Below are positions 51,304 through 59,903 of a stretch of DNA of 64,000 bases, one piece after another. The DNA is from Pelagibacterium montanilacus. GTDB lineage: Bacteria > Pseudomonadota > Alphaproteobacteria > Rhizobiales > Devosiaceae. A program made the position numbers and the translations under genes. The notes beneath the pieces were generated by a model. It was not told the origin of the DNA. It saw nothing but the letters and a program-made list of their open reading frames with translations, and did no database searches. The stretch covers positions 15,794 to 79,793 of the forward strand of contig NZ_RZMX01000051.1 in assembly GCF_003992665.1 (NCBI RefSeq), written 5' to 3'. Each line of letters begins with the position of its first letter. The first letter of the stretch is position 1.

Positions 51304-51762
51304 TCAGCGCGCTCGGCGCACCCTGACAATCACGTCCACATGGCTCACGACCATGCCTTCGGGCGCGTCGGGCAGGCCCGAAATCTCGATTGTATCGGAG
51401 GGGATGTCCTCGATCCGCTGCTCGTCCTCGATGAAATAATGGTGATGGTCGGTGGTGTCGGTGTCGAAATAGGACCGGGAGGCGTCCACAGAAATTTCGC
51501 GCAGCAGGCCCGCCTGACGGAACTGGTGCAAGGAGTTGTAGATGGTGGCCAGCGACACCTGCACGCCCGACCGCGCGGCTTCGGAGTGCAGTTGCTCGGC
51601 GTTGACGTGGCGATGAGTGCCCGAAAACAGCAATTCGGCGAGCGCGAGGCGCTGGCGCGTGGGCCGCAGCCCGGCCATCCGCAGCACCGCCATGAGGCAG
51701 GGCGCGCGCGATGTGGGGTGCGTTGCGCCGGGAAATGAAGTCATGGTCTTGGCGATATCCAA
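51304..51762 (-). CDS. irr: Iron response regulator Irr (Fur family)
   Basis: This 152-residue Fur-family protein has the winged helix (RPTRQRLALAELLF, SLATIYNSLHQFRQAGLLRE) and the Irr-specific motif TDHHHYF (three histidines, residues about 105-107), which binds haem. Fur-type cysteine pairs are absent. Irr controls iron and haem genes in Rhizobiales and is degraded or released on haem binding. TTG at 51762 is supported by AGAGG eight bases upstream; ATG at 51744 is the alternative. A matching promoter lies just upstream. Confidence 0.93.
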   Translation of the reverse strand: MDIAKTMTSFPGATHPTSRAPCLMAVLRMAGLRPTRQRLALAELLFSGTHRHVNAEQLHSEAARSGVQVSLATIYNSLHQFRQAGLLREISVDASRSYFDTDTTDHHHYFIEDEQRIEDIPSDTIEISGLPDAPEGMVVSHVDVIVRVRRAR

Positions 51763-51785
51763 CTCGGTACCTCTAGATTGCGCGG

Positions 51786-51814
51786 ACTATAGTAATCCCG
51801 GGCGCTTTTCACAA
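51786..51814 (-). promoter_or_regulatory. Promoter of irr
   Basis: On the minus strand TTGTGA (51809-51814) and TATAGT (51786-51791) are separated by exactly 17 bases. Transcription would start near 51779, about 17 bases before the TTG start. A sigma-70-type assignment is by consensus only. Confidence 0.55.
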
Positions 51815-52018
51815 GGCGCGCGGCAACACGAGCCCGTCAGCGGCACAGCCAGGGGCCTTCAGGAGGGGACGGATTATCCACTGCGCGTTCTGCGCGCGGA
51901 ACCACTGGGCCCGGTAATGATTGCCTTGCCGATCCTGCGAGACTAGACTCGCGGTCCGTGAGCGTTCGCCAGGCGACCGCGAAGCGGGCTTTCATATGAG
52001 ACAACCGAGAGGCTTTCC

Positions 52019-52591
52019 ATGAGCTTGCGCGTTTCGGGAAAAAACATGGACGTCGGTGAATCGCTCCGGACCAGAGCCGAAGAGCATTTCGATGCCGTCG
52101 TCGCCAAATATTTCGATGGAGGGTATGATGGCCACCTGACCCTCGAGCCAGAGGGCAGCGGATTTCGGGCCGATTGCCTTGTCCATCTGGACACGGGCGT
52201 GGTGCTGCAGGCCAGCGCCTCCGCCCATGAGGCCATACCCGCCTACGAGGCAATGGCCGGGCACATCGAAAAGCGGCTGCGCCGCTACAAGCGCAAACTC
52301 AAGAATCACCGTCGCAACGCCAATAACGGCCCTTCGAGCGACTATGCCTCCTACGTGCTGGCAGCACCGAACGACGAGGAAGAACTGGCCGAGGATTTTT
52401 CCCCGCCAGTGATCGCAGAGAGCACTTCGAGCCTTCGCACCATGAGCGTGGGTGAAGCGGTAATGGAAATGGACCTGATGCAATCGGACGTCATTGTGTT
52501 CCGCCATGCTGGACATGGAGGCATGAATGTGGTTTACCGCCGCGCCGATGGGAATATCGGATGGATCGATCCGGCCCTTGCTCCGACATAG
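52019..52591 (+). CDS. hpf: Ribosome hibernation promoting factor, long form
   Basis: This 190-residue protein has the N-terminal HPF/YfiA ribosome-binding domain (LRVSGKNMDVGESLRTRAEE, then RRYKRKLKNHRR). A C-terminal dimerisation domain has EAVMEMDLMQSDVIVFRHAG and NVVYRRADGNIGWIDP. Long HPF joins two 70S particles into inactive 100S dimers in stationary phase. GAGAGG lies upstream of the ATG. It is followed after 48 bases by ptsN, the usual alphaproteobacterial order. Confidence 0.94.
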   Translation: MSLRVSGKNMDVGESLRTRAEEHFDAVVAKYFDGGYDGHLTLEPEGSGFRADCLVHLDTGVVLQASASAHEAIPAYEAMAGHIEKRLRRYKRKLKNHRRNANNGPSSDYASYVLAAPNDEEELAEDFSPPVIAESTSSLRTMSVGEAVMEMDLMQSDVIVFRHAGHGGMNVVYRRADGNIGWIDPALAPT

Positions 52592-52639
52592 GTCGAGCAC
52601 TCAGTCGCCAGACACAAGACACCACAAAGGCTTTTCTCA

Positions 52640-53107
52640 ATGCAACTTGCTGACATCCTGTCGCAGGACTCGATCATGCCCTGCGCAAAGGTCGCGAGCA
52701 AGCGCCAGCTCCTGCAGCAGCTTGCCGAGCGTGCTTCGGCGCAGGTGGGGATAGACGCACAGGTCATCTTCGATACGCTGCTCAGCCGCGAGCAACTGGG
52801 CTCTACAGGCCTGGGAAGCGGCATCGCGATTCCACACGGCAAGATCAAGGGTCTGCCTGGCGTCACCGCGGTATTCGCGCGGCTGGCCCAGCCGATCGAG
52901 TTCGATGCTGTCGACGATCAGCCTGTGGACATCATCGTGATGCTGCTCGCTCCGGAAGGGTCGGGCGCCGACCACCTCAAGGCGCTGTCCAAGGTCGCAC
53001 GCCTGCTGCGCTCGGAGGGGATCGTGGACCGGCTGCGTTCGACCAAGGACCCGGCCAAGCTGCGCGATATCCTCACAAGTTCGCTTGAGACCACGAACGC
53101 CGCCTAG
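52640..53107 (+). CDS. ptsN: Nitrogen PTS EIIA protein (PtsN)
   Basis: This 155-residue EIIA-Ntr protein begins MQLADILSQDSI and carries the phosphorylated histidine in GIAIPHGK (His near residue 66). It receives phosphate from the nitrogen PTS and regulates potassium, nitrogen and stress responses instead of moving sugar. It follows hpf, and its stop is at the edge of a palindromic repeat. Confidence 0.95.
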   Translation: MQLADILSQDSIMPCAKVASKRQLLQQLAERASAQVGIDAQVIFDTLLSREQLGSTGLGSGIAIPHGKIKGLPGVTAVFARLAQPIEFDAVDDQPVDIIVMLLAPEGSGADHLKALSKVARLLRSEGIVDRLRSTKDPAKLRDILTSSLETTNAA

Positions 53108-53206
53108 GGCGCCTCCAGGAAAGGTGGAAACACTTTTCCGGGTCCGAGATACGACACTTGGAGCTCGAGTTCTGATTCGATCAGAACTCGAGACGCTCTG
53201 GAGGCG
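53107..53206. repeat. Palindromic intergenic repeat, copy C
   Basis: The copy has the same orientation as copy A. It contains CCAGGAAAGGTGGAAACACTTTTCC-like sequence at about 53116-53140 (read in parts) and the palindrome CTCGAGTTCTGAT / ATCAGAACTCGAG at 53163-53191. It is slightly shortened relative to A and D. It lies between the convergent ptsN and cysQ genes. Confidence 0.8.
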
Positions 53207-53248
53207 GCACGACCGCGCTGCGCGGGCGGCGCGGTCCAGAATCCCGGT

Positions 53249-54082
53249 TCAGAGCCCGGGAAAGATACGGGACGCGAGGCTCCGATCCCCGAACACCCAG
53301 AAATACCCGTTGGCAAAATCCACGTCCTGGCTCTGGTTGCGCTTGTCGTAGCCGAAGGGACGCCCTTGCGCGTCGAGAACCAATCCGCCCGCGGCGCGCA
53401 CGATGGCGTCACCGGCAGCGATGTCCCATTCCATGGTCCGGCCAAGGCGGGGATAGATGTCGGCCTCGCCTTCGGCGATCAGGCAGAATTTGAGCGAGGA
53501 GCCGACCGCACGGGCTTGTGCCACACAAAGGCCCTCGAGCCGCGGCTCGGAGACCTCGCTGGCGTGGGACCGGCTGCCCACGAGCACGAGCCCAGCATCG
53601 GGTGCCGGGCTGCGCGTGCGGATGGAACTTGCCTTGCCCATCTTGCCAGCCTTGCAGGTGGCTGTGAACGCGCCGTCCGGGCCACCCCACCATAGCCGTC
53701 CGAGCGCGGGCGCGCAGATCATGCCATGGGTGGGCACGCCGTCCTCAATGAGCGCGATGTTGACGGTGAACTCGTCATTGCGCGCGATGAACTCCTTGGA
53801 GCCGTCGAGGGGATCAACCAGGAAGAACCGCTTGCCGGTTGCAGGCACACGGCCCGCCGCCACGGCTTCTTCGGCAATCACGGGGATATCGGGAAATGCC
53901 ACGGCGAGGCGGTCGAGAATCAGGGCTTCGGCGGCCGTGTCGGCTTCGGTGAGCGGGGAATTGTCGGCCTTGGTTTCCACCGAAAAGGCTCGCCCGTAGA
54001 TATCGAGTATGATCGCGCCCGCCTCGAGCCCGATCCCGCACAGTTTTTCCAGCACCAGCCCGCACCCTCCCCGCATCACCAT
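53249..54082 (-). CDS. cysQ: 3'(2'),5'-bisphosphate nucleotidase CysQ
   Basis: This 277-residue inositol-monophosphatase-fold enzyme has the metal-binding VIAEEAVAAG segment (Glu near 70), LVDPLDGSKEF (near 90) and WDIAAGDAIVRAAGG (near 222). It hydrolyses 3'-phosphoadenosine 5'-phosphate, which otherwise accumulates during sulfate assimilation. It lies downstream of the RNA helicase gene on the same strand, 156 bases away. ATG at 54082 or two codons later is possible. Confidence 0.93.
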   Translation of the reverse strand: MVMRGGCGLVLEKLCGIGLEAGAIILDIYGRAFSVETKADNSPLTEADTAAEALILDRLAVAFPDIPVIAEEAVAAGRVPATGKRFFLVDPLDGSKEFIARNDEFTVNIALIEDGVPTHGMICAPALGRLWWGGPDGAFTATCKAGKMGKASSIRTRSPAPDAGLVLVGSRSHASEVSEPRLEGLCVAQARAVGSSLKFCLIAEGEADIYPRLGRTMEWDIAAGDAIVRAAGGLVLDAQGRPFGYDKRNQSQDVDFANGYFWVFGDRSLASRIFPGL

Positions 54083-54141
54083 ACGCCATGGGCGCGAGGC
54101 CTATCACAGGCTTCGCGCCCGTGCCAGCGCACGGCGTGATC

Positions 54142-54178
54142 AGGGCTCCCGCTCTGAATGCATCAGATCAGGAGCCCT
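54142..54178 (-). terminator. Hairpin after the RNA helicase gene
   Basis: AGGGCTCC (54142-54149) and GGAGCCCT (54171-54178) form an eight-base stem around a 21-base loop between the helicase stop and the cysQ start. No U-run follows, so it is a weak terminator or attenuator candidate. Confidence 0.35.
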
Positions 54179-54238
54179 CACTCATTGCGTCGTCGCATTC
54201 CCTATCGGAACAGCGTTGCCGCCGTTCCCGGGAGCAAT

Positions 54239-55513
54239 TCAGGCTGCACGCCGAGGACGCCGGCGACTGGTGCGGCCGGAAGGCCGCTCGTCGGCGCGCT
54301 TGGGCTGCTGGGCCTGGACGGGACGGCCACTCTGGCCGCGTCCCTTGCCTTTGCTCTTGCTCGATGCGCCGCGGCGGGAGGGCTCGGGACGGGTGCCGCC
54401 AACGGTCGGGACGGTGATCCCCATGAGCTTTTCCACGGCGCCGAGAAGATCGAGTTCGGCTGCGGCGCACAGGGCAACGGCCTTACCATCGGCTCCGGCG
54501 CGTGCGGTGCGACCGATCCGGTGGACGTAGTTCTCGGCCACTTCGGGGAGGTCGAAATTGTAGACGTGGGTGACGCCGGGGATATCGAGCCCGCGCGCTG
54601 CCACGTCGGTGGCGACCAGAACCCGGATGGTGCCGTCACGGAACGCCTTGAGCATGCGGTCGCGCTGTCCCTGGCTCTTGTTGCCGTGGATGGCGCCTAC
54701 CGCATAACCGGCCGATTCGAGCTTTTTGGCGAGCTTGTCGGCCCCGTGCTTGGTGCGGGTGAAGACCAGCGAAAGGGAATCGGTCTCGGCGCCCAGCAAT
54801 TTGGAAAGCAGGCTGATCTTGTCTCCGGTTTCAACGAAATGGACCGTCTGGTCGACCTTGTCGGCGGCCTTGCCCGGAGCGGCAACCTGCACGCGGACCG
54901 GATCGGTGAGATAGGTGCGCGAAATCTCGACCATCTGGGCAGGCATGGTGGCCGAGAACAGAAGCGTCTGGCGCGGGCTGCCCAAAAGCCGGGCAATATC
55001 GCGCAGAGCGTGGATGAAGCCCAGATCGAGCATCTGGTCGGCTTCGTCGAGGACGAGATAGCGGGCCGAATCGAGCCGCACGGCCTGGCGCTTGACCAGG
55101 TCGAGCAGGCGGCCGGGGGTGGCCACGAGAATGTCCGAACCGTGCGAGAGCGTCCGGATCTGGCCATTGATCGACATGCCGCCGACCACATGATTGACGC
55201 GGATCGGCGTGTCGCGGACCAGCGCGCGCAGATTAGTCGCGATCTGGTTGACCAACTCGCGGGTTGGCGCAAGGATCAGCGCCTTTACGGTGCGAGGCGC
55301 GGGCCGGCCGGGCGCGGCGAGCAGATGGGTGATGAGCGGCAGCCCGAATGCCGCGGTCTTTCCGGTTCCGGTCTGGGCGAGGCCCATGAGGTCGCGACCG
55401 GCCAGAACGTGAGGGATGGCTTCTGCCTGAATGGGCGTCGGCTGGTCGTAACCCAGCGCCGCCACGGCATCGACCAGACGGGAGTGAAGGCCCAGGGCCT
55501 GAAAATCTTGCAA
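54239..55513 (-). CDS. rhlE: DEAD-box ATP-dependent RNA helicase (RhlE-like)
   Basis: This 424-residue helicase has the Q motif (GYDQPTPIQ), motif I AQTGTGKT, Ia PTRELV, Ib TPGRLLD, II DEAD, III SAT, V ARGLDIP and VI HRIGRTARAG. A basic, low-complexity tail follows (KSKGKGRGQ, RTSRRRPRR) that binds RNA. TTG at 55513 is chosen because AAGGA lies seven bases upstream and the helicase fold begins right after it; an upstream ATG reading adds about 85 residues without family match. A promoter near 55.8 kb gives an unusually long leader of about 275 bases. Confidence 0.92.
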   Translation of the reverse strand: MQDFQALGLHSRLVDAVAALGYDQPTPIQAEAIPHVLAGRDLMGLAQTGTGKTAAFGLPLITHLLAAPGRPAPRTVKALILAPTRELVNQIATNLRALVRDTPIRVNHVVGGMSINGQIRTLSHGSDILVATPGRLLDLVKRQAVRLDSARYLVLDEADQMLDLGFIHALRDIARLLGSPRQTLLFSATMPAQMVEISRTYLTDPVRVQVAAPGKAADKVDQTVHFVETGDKISLLSKLLGAETDSLSLVFTRTKHGADKLAKKLESAGYAVGAIHGNKSQGQRDRMLKAFRDGTIRVLVATDVAARGLDIPGVTHVYNFDLPEVAENYVHRIGRTARAGADGKAVALCAAAELDLLGAVEKLMGITVPTVGGTRPEPSRRGASSKSKGKGRGQSGRPVQAQQPKRADERPSGRTSRRRPRRAA

Positions 55514-55796
55514 AGAACTTGTCCTTATGGCGCACGGCAGATGCCATGCCTGGGCGCGCCGGCCAATGGCCAGCCAGCGTCCGATGAGCGGATACCGGCG
55601 CACGCTGCCGCACGGCTTGTGCAGCATTTCGCGAGCCGATCGAAACCCCGCGTGATGTGGGAACCGTTGTGGAAGGGGCGCCGCTAACCCCGGATGGGGG
55701 CGCGCCGCGCAAGCCGTTATCTGCCTGAAAAGAACCTGCGGAGGGCAGGATGTGGCGCGGGCGCTCACGCGGCGCCCTCAGCGACTCTGTGCTGCA

Positions 55797-55825
55797 CATA
55801 TCGTTGAGACGGCCCCACAAGTCAA
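55797..55825 (-). promoter_or_regulatory. Promoter of the RNA helicase gene
   Basis: On the minus strand TTGACT (55820-55825) and GATATG (55797-55802) are spaced by exactly 17 bases, close to the sigma-70-type consensus. The leader from about 55790 to the TTG start is about 277 bases and holds no gene. A GCCCCCC/GGGGGGC hairpin at 55838-55857 lies just upstream of the -35. Confidence 0.6.
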
Positions 55826-55917
55826 GGGACTTCGCATGCCCCCCCTTCACAGGGGGGCGACGCACCACCGGCCCATCCTTATTCTGCACGCTCCAATTGC
55901 ATGCCGGGATCGCTTCC

Positions 55918-57159
55918 ATGCTCGAGTTTCTCGCCATCTCTGCGGGCCTGTTCTATCTTGTGGGAGGTCTCTACCTGCTTTGGGCCATGCGGCTGGACGG
56001 TTGGGCCGATGCGGTGCTCGAAGCGCTCGATGCGCCCGACGCCCGGGCCGAGAAGCGGCGCACCATGCTGCTGCGGCTGGGCGGCGGGCTGACTGTGATC
56101 TCGGGGCTATCGCTGGCAACGCTGAGCCCGCTCTCGCCCCTGGTCCTGGGCGCGGGCGCCCTGGCCTATAGCTGTTATCTCGTCTGGTCGGCGCGCCATC
56201 TGCCGCCCCAGGACGCCGAAGAGGCCAGGGGCAGGCGCAGCACGGTGAACGCCTATATCGTCTATCTCGCCGTCACGGCGCTCACTTTTTTCCTCCAAGC
56301 TGCAGGGAGCTGGCGGGCGCTGCTGGTGCCGGGCGACCCGGCACCGGGCGCTGCGATCGAGCTCGCCACGATGGTGGGGTTGGGCGGGCTTGCCGTCTGG
56401 GCATCGGCGCGCGGCGGACCGTCCCCGGAATGGCTGGCCTCGTCATCCGCATCGATGCCCGAGCCGGGTCAGGACGCGCCCATGGACGAGGTCCTTGTCG
56501 ATGGCCGGGCGCGCACGGTGGAAGGCGCCACACGCCCGACCAAGCTCCGGCTGACGCCGGAATACCAGTGCTGGCCGACATGGGACCATGACGAGGGGCT
56601 TCCGGTGGATCCCGTAAATCTTGGCCTTTCGGATGCGCTCGTTGAACGGATCAAGGCCTGGGACGACCGGTTCCAGGCGATCTGGGACCATGAGGATCCG
56701 TTCGGGTGCTGGTTCGAGGATGTCGAGGCCGAGATCGTCTGGGCAGAGGAAGGCAAGGCGATCGCCGCGGTTCTCGGGCGCGAATGGCCCGGACTGTTTG
56801 TCGACAACCTTTCCGGCCTGCGCCAGATGCTGGCCTCGCATTCCGCCGGTCTGCCCCGGGGCCAGTCGATCCCGCTCGAGCGCGCGCCCGATATTGCGCG
56901 CTCGTGCGGCCTCTTGGAGATCGAGGAGGTGTTTGTCCGACTCGACCGCCTGGCGCGCGAGAAACTGGCCCTTCCCCAATGGGACGGGGACAGCTCGGAC
57001 GACATCTCCGAGGGCCAGCATTTCTTTGCGCAGGTTCTGGCCCATGTTCCGGACCGCTACCGCGACCGCGTGTCTGAGCTCTGCAGAAGCGCCGATCCGG
57101 AAACCCGGCGCTGGGTCGACGTCGCGCTGGAAAATCCGGTCTCCGTGCGGTCGCGCTGA
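55918..57159 (+). CDS. Hypothetical membrane protein with cytoplasmic C-terminal domain
   Basis: This 413-residue protein has four or five hydrophobic segments in its first 180 residues (for example LAISAGLFYLVGGLYLLWAM and VYLAVTALTFFLQ), then a soluble acidic domain of about 230 residues rich in tryptophan (WPTWDHDEGL, AWDDRFQAIWDHEDPF). I recognise no domain. ATG at 55918 is chosen since the first membrane helix begins at once. It stands alone, divergent from the helicase gene and 151 bases before metY. Confidence 0.75.
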   Translation: MLEFLAISAGLFYLVGGLYLLWAMRLDGWADAVLEALDAPDARAEKRRTMLLRLGGGLTVISGLSLATLSPLSPLVLGAGALAYSCYLVWSARHLPPQDAEEARGRRSTVNAYIVYLAVTALTFFLQAAGSWRALLVPGDPAPGAAIELATMVGLGGLAVWASARGGPSPEWLASSSASMPEPGQDAPMDEVLVDGRARTVEGATRPTKLRLTPEYQCWPTWDHDEGLPVDPVNLGLSDALVERIKAWDDRFQAIWDHEDPFGCWFEDVEAEIVWAEEGKAIAAVLGREWPGLFVDNLSGLRQMLASHSAGLPRGQSIPLERAPDIARSCGLLEIEEVFVRLDRLAREKLALPQWDGDSSDDISEGQHFFAQVLAHVPDRYRDRVSELCRSADPETRRWVDVALENPVSVRSR

Positions 57160-57310
57160 GGCGCGCCCCGCCCGGCGGCAAAGCCAGCGCGTGGCCAGGA
57201 GGACGGACGGCAAGATTTTCTAATGCAGATCGTCGGCACGCATTTCGCGTTCTGGCCAAGTGGACCCTCTCCGCCTATGGTGCGACAAAATTCATCGGAG
57301 GAGTCATTTG

Positions 57311-58582
57311 ATGAAACTCGAAACTCTCGCCCTTCACCACGGCTACAGCCCCGAGCCCACGACCAATTCGGCGGCGGTGCCCATCTACCAGACCACGTCC
57401 TACACGTTCAACGACACCCAGCATGGTGCGGACCTCTTTGACCTCAAGGTCGAGGGCAACATCTATACGCGCATCATGAACCCCACTTCGGCCGTGCTCG
57501 AGCAGCGTGTGGCCGAAATGGAAGGCGGCATCGCGGGTCTGGCGCTGGCGTCGGGCATGGCCGCCATCACCTATTCCATCCAGGCGATCGCCGGGGTTGG
57601 CGACAACATCGTCTCTGTCAGCCAGCTCTATGGCGGCACCTATAATCTGTTCAAGCACGCCTTGCCCCGCCAGGGGATCGACGTGCGCATGGCCGAGGGC
57701 CACGACTACGAGGGGCTCGAAAAGCTCATCGACGACAAGACCCGCGCGCTGTTCTGCGAATCGATCGGCAACCCTGCCGGCAATGTCGTGGACATCGAAA
57801 AGCTCGCCGAGATCGCCCACCGCCATGGCGTGCCGGTGATCGTCGACAACACCGTCGCCACGCCCTATCTGTGCCGGCCCATCGACCATGGGGCCGATAT
57901 CGTGGTGCACTCGCTGACCAAATATATCGGCGGGCACGGCGTTGCCATCGGCGGAATCATCGTGGATTCGGGCACCTTCGACTGGGTGGCCAACAAGGAG
58001 CGCTTCGCGGTTCTCAACGAGCCCGATCCGTCCTATCACGGCGTGATCTACACCGAGGCGCTCGGGCCCGCGGCCTATATCGGGCGCTGCCGCGTGGCGC
58101 CGCTGCGCAATACCGGTGCTGCGCTCTCGCCGCACAATGCCTTCCTGATCCTGCTGGGCCTTGAAACCCTGGGCCTGCGCATGGAGCGCCATTGCGAGAA
58201 CGCGCTGGCGCTCGCCAAGCATCTCGAGAATCATCCCAAGGTCACCTGGGTCAACTATGCGGGTCTGGAGTCCAGCCCCTACAAGGCCGTCTGCGATCGG
58301 ATCAGCAGCGGCAAGGCCTCGGGCATCGTGAGCTTCGGGGTTCAGGGTGGCCGCGAGGCGGGCGGCAAGTTCATCGACGGGCTCAACATGATCTACCGTC
58401 TGGTCAATATCGGGGACGCCAAGTCGCTGGCCTGCCACCCCGCAACCACAACCCATCGCCAGCTCAGCCCTGACGAACTCAAGACGGCGGGGGTATCCGA
58501 GGATCTGGTGCGCATTTCGGTGGGCATCGAGAACATCGACGACATCATCGCCGATGTCGATCAGGCACTGGCGGCGATCTAA
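57311..58582 (+). CDS. metY: O-acetylhomoserine sulfhydrylase (MetY)
   Basis: This 423-residue PLP enzyme of the Cys/Met metabolism family has the phosphate-binding ASGMAAI (near 80), the PLP-lysine site SLTKYIGGHG (Lys near 209), and NIGDAKSLACHPATTTH near 370. The length and the TRIMNPTSAVLE block are typical of MetY, which makes homocysteine from O-acetylhomoserine and sulfide. GGAGGAG at 57297-57303 precedes the ATG. I looked for a SAM riboswitch in the leader and saw none. A strong terminator follows. Confidence 0.93.
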   Translation: MKLETLALHHGYSPEPTTNSAAVPIYQTTSYTFNDTQHGADLFDLKVEGNIYTRIMNPTSAVLEQRVAEMEGGIAGLALASGMAAITYSIQAIAGVGDNIVSVSQLYGGTYNLFKHALPRQGIDVRMAEGHDYEGLEKLIDDKTRALFCESIGNPAGNVVDIEKLAEIAHRHGVPVIVDNTVATPYLCRPIDHGADIVVHSLTKYIGGHGVAIGGIIVDSGTFDWVANKERFAVLNEPDPSYHGVIYTEALGPAAYIGRCRVAPLRNTGAALSPHNAFLILLGLETLGLRMERHCENALALAKHLENHPKVTWVNYAGLESSPYKAVCDRISSGKASGIVSFGVQGGREAGGKFIDGLNMIYRLVNIGDAKSLACHPATTTHRQLSPDELKTAGVSEDLVRISVGIENIDDIIADVDQALAAI

Positions 58583-58598
58583 ATCGATCCCAACGCAG

Positions 58599-58631
58599 AA
58601 AGGGGCCGAAGCACTGCGCTTCGGCCCCTTT
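58599..58631 (+). terminator. Rho-independent terminator of metY
   Basis: AAAGGGGCCGAAGC (58599-58612) and GCTTCGGCCCCTTT (58618-58631) form a perfect 14-base stem with a five-base loop and a short T-run. It lies 17 bases after the metY stop. Confidence 0.9.
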
Positions 58632-58708
58632 GCTTGTGCGCAGGCCGCAGTCCGAAGCAAAGAAAAAGGGCGCCCGGATAATCCGACCGCCCCTATCGTT
58701 TTGTCTCT

Positions 58709-58812
58709 AGAGCGTACCCTGTTCTGATTGAATCAGAACAGGGGCTCTAAGTCCTTGATTGGTCGCGTTTCCGACCCGAAAAAGTGTTTCCACTTTTCCT
58801 GGAAACGCGCCA
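58709..58812. repeat. Palindromic intergenic repeat, copy D
   Basis: This copy is in inverted orientation to copy A and matches its reverse complement closely over about 103 bases. It has the palindrome CCTGTTCTGATT / AATCAGAACAGG at 58718-58742 and the GTTTCC/GGAAAC hairpin at about 58768-58808. It lies between the convergent metY and proline-rich-protein genes, downstream of the metY terminator. Confidence 0.85.
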
Positions 58813-58866
58813 AGCCCTTCGGCGTGCGCTGGCCGGGGCGCCCTGCCCCACCCAGCCAGCCAGCTA

Positions 58867-59790
58867 TCAGCGCCGGTCCGGCTCGATACGCTTGGTCGGC
58901 GAGCCCACCACGGCACTGTAGGCCTCCCAGAACTGGGGTGAGCGCCCATGGGTATCGCCGAGCTCCCAGGCAAAGCGGACAACAACCTCGGTGCAGGTGT
59001 TGCAGAGCTTGGACACCTCGTCGAAATCATAATTGCGCGGCTTGGCATCGTGCAGAGCATCATGAGCCCAGCGGATCAGTCCGAGCTGCGCGGGATTGCC
59101 CGAAACCGCCGCATCGGAATGAAGCGCCTCGTTCTCGGTCTCGAGGATTTCCTGACGCGCCATCATCTCGTCCATGCGGACGCTCATCTGCTCCATCTGG
59201 CGGCGCAGGGTGTTGCGCTCGCGCACAGCCATGTCGCGGCTGCGCTGAAGCTCAGCCATCGCCCTTTCGTACCGGGCGGCCATCTCGCGTGCAGCCTCGG
59301 CATCGACGAGCTGGGTGACGCTGATGCCCTGCTCCTCGTCGCTCGTTATCGGCGCCTGGGAGAAGGACCAGAAGGTGTTTCCGCCGTGCTCGATCGCAGC
59401 CATCCAGGCCACGACTTCAGGCTGGGGCGGCGAAAGCCGCTGGGGCACACGCGAAGGCGCGGCGCGGGCAACTGCCTGACGGGGGTCCTGAGTGGCCTGG
59501 GGAGCGGGCCGTGTCCGGGGCGGCGGCGGGGGGGCGGTCATGCGCGGGGGAGCGGGAGGCGGAGCGCGCCGCTGAGGCGCCCTCTCGACCCGCTGAGGCT
59601 GCGGCTCTGCATGGTGCTCGGGTTCCTCAAGCTCTTCGCGTTCGCCATTGGCAGCGAGAATGTCGGCGAGAAGATCGAGTTCACTTTCCGATTGAAGCGC
59701 ACTGTCCTGTTCGGGCCGGGCTTTCTCCTCAGCCGCATTGCGACGAGCCGCGCGTGCGCGCTCGAACGAAATCCGGTGAATGTTCTCCAT
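58867..59790 (-). CDS. Hypothetical proline-rich coiled-coil protein
   Basis: This 307-residue protein has no signal peptide or membrane helix. Residues 1-60 are charged (ENIHRISFERARAARRN), residues 65-130 are a proline/arginine-rich linker (RRAPPPAPPR, APPPPPRTRPA), and 170-240 form a coiled coil (MAELQRSRDMAVRERNTL). The C-terminal 70 residues are conserved-looking (RWAHDALHDAKPRNYDFDEV, with LCNTCTEVV). ATG at 59790 has AAGGGGG upstream. No known family was recognised. It could be a scaffold or polar-localisation protein, but that is a guess. Confidence 0.7.
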   Translation of the reverse strand: MENIHRISFERARAARRNAAEEKARPEQDSALQSESELDLLADILAANGEREELEEPEHHAEPQPQRVERAPQRRAPPPAPPRMTAPPPPPRTRPAPQATQDPRQAVARAAPSRVPQRLSPPQPEVVAWMAAIEHGGNTFWSFSQAPITSDEEQGISVTQLVDAEAAREMAARYERAMAELQRSRDMAVRERNTLRRQMEQMSVRMDEMMARQEILETENEALHSDAAVSGNPAQLGLIRWAHDALHDAKPRNYDFDEVSKLCNTCTEVVVRFAWELGDTHGRSPQFWEAYSAVVGSPTKRIEPDRR

Positions 59791-59903
59791 CCCCCACCCC
59801 CTTGTCAGAATCGTCCCTACGATGGTTCTCTCGATATCATCAGGCAACCCGGCAGCGCAACGGTTTTTGCCGCGCGAGCGGCCCGTTAGCGTGATGTGGT
59901 GCG

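Noticed and set aside
57160-57310. Possible SAM-II or other SAM riboswitch before metY
   Set aside because: The conserved SAM-II pseudoknot sequences are not present in the leader.
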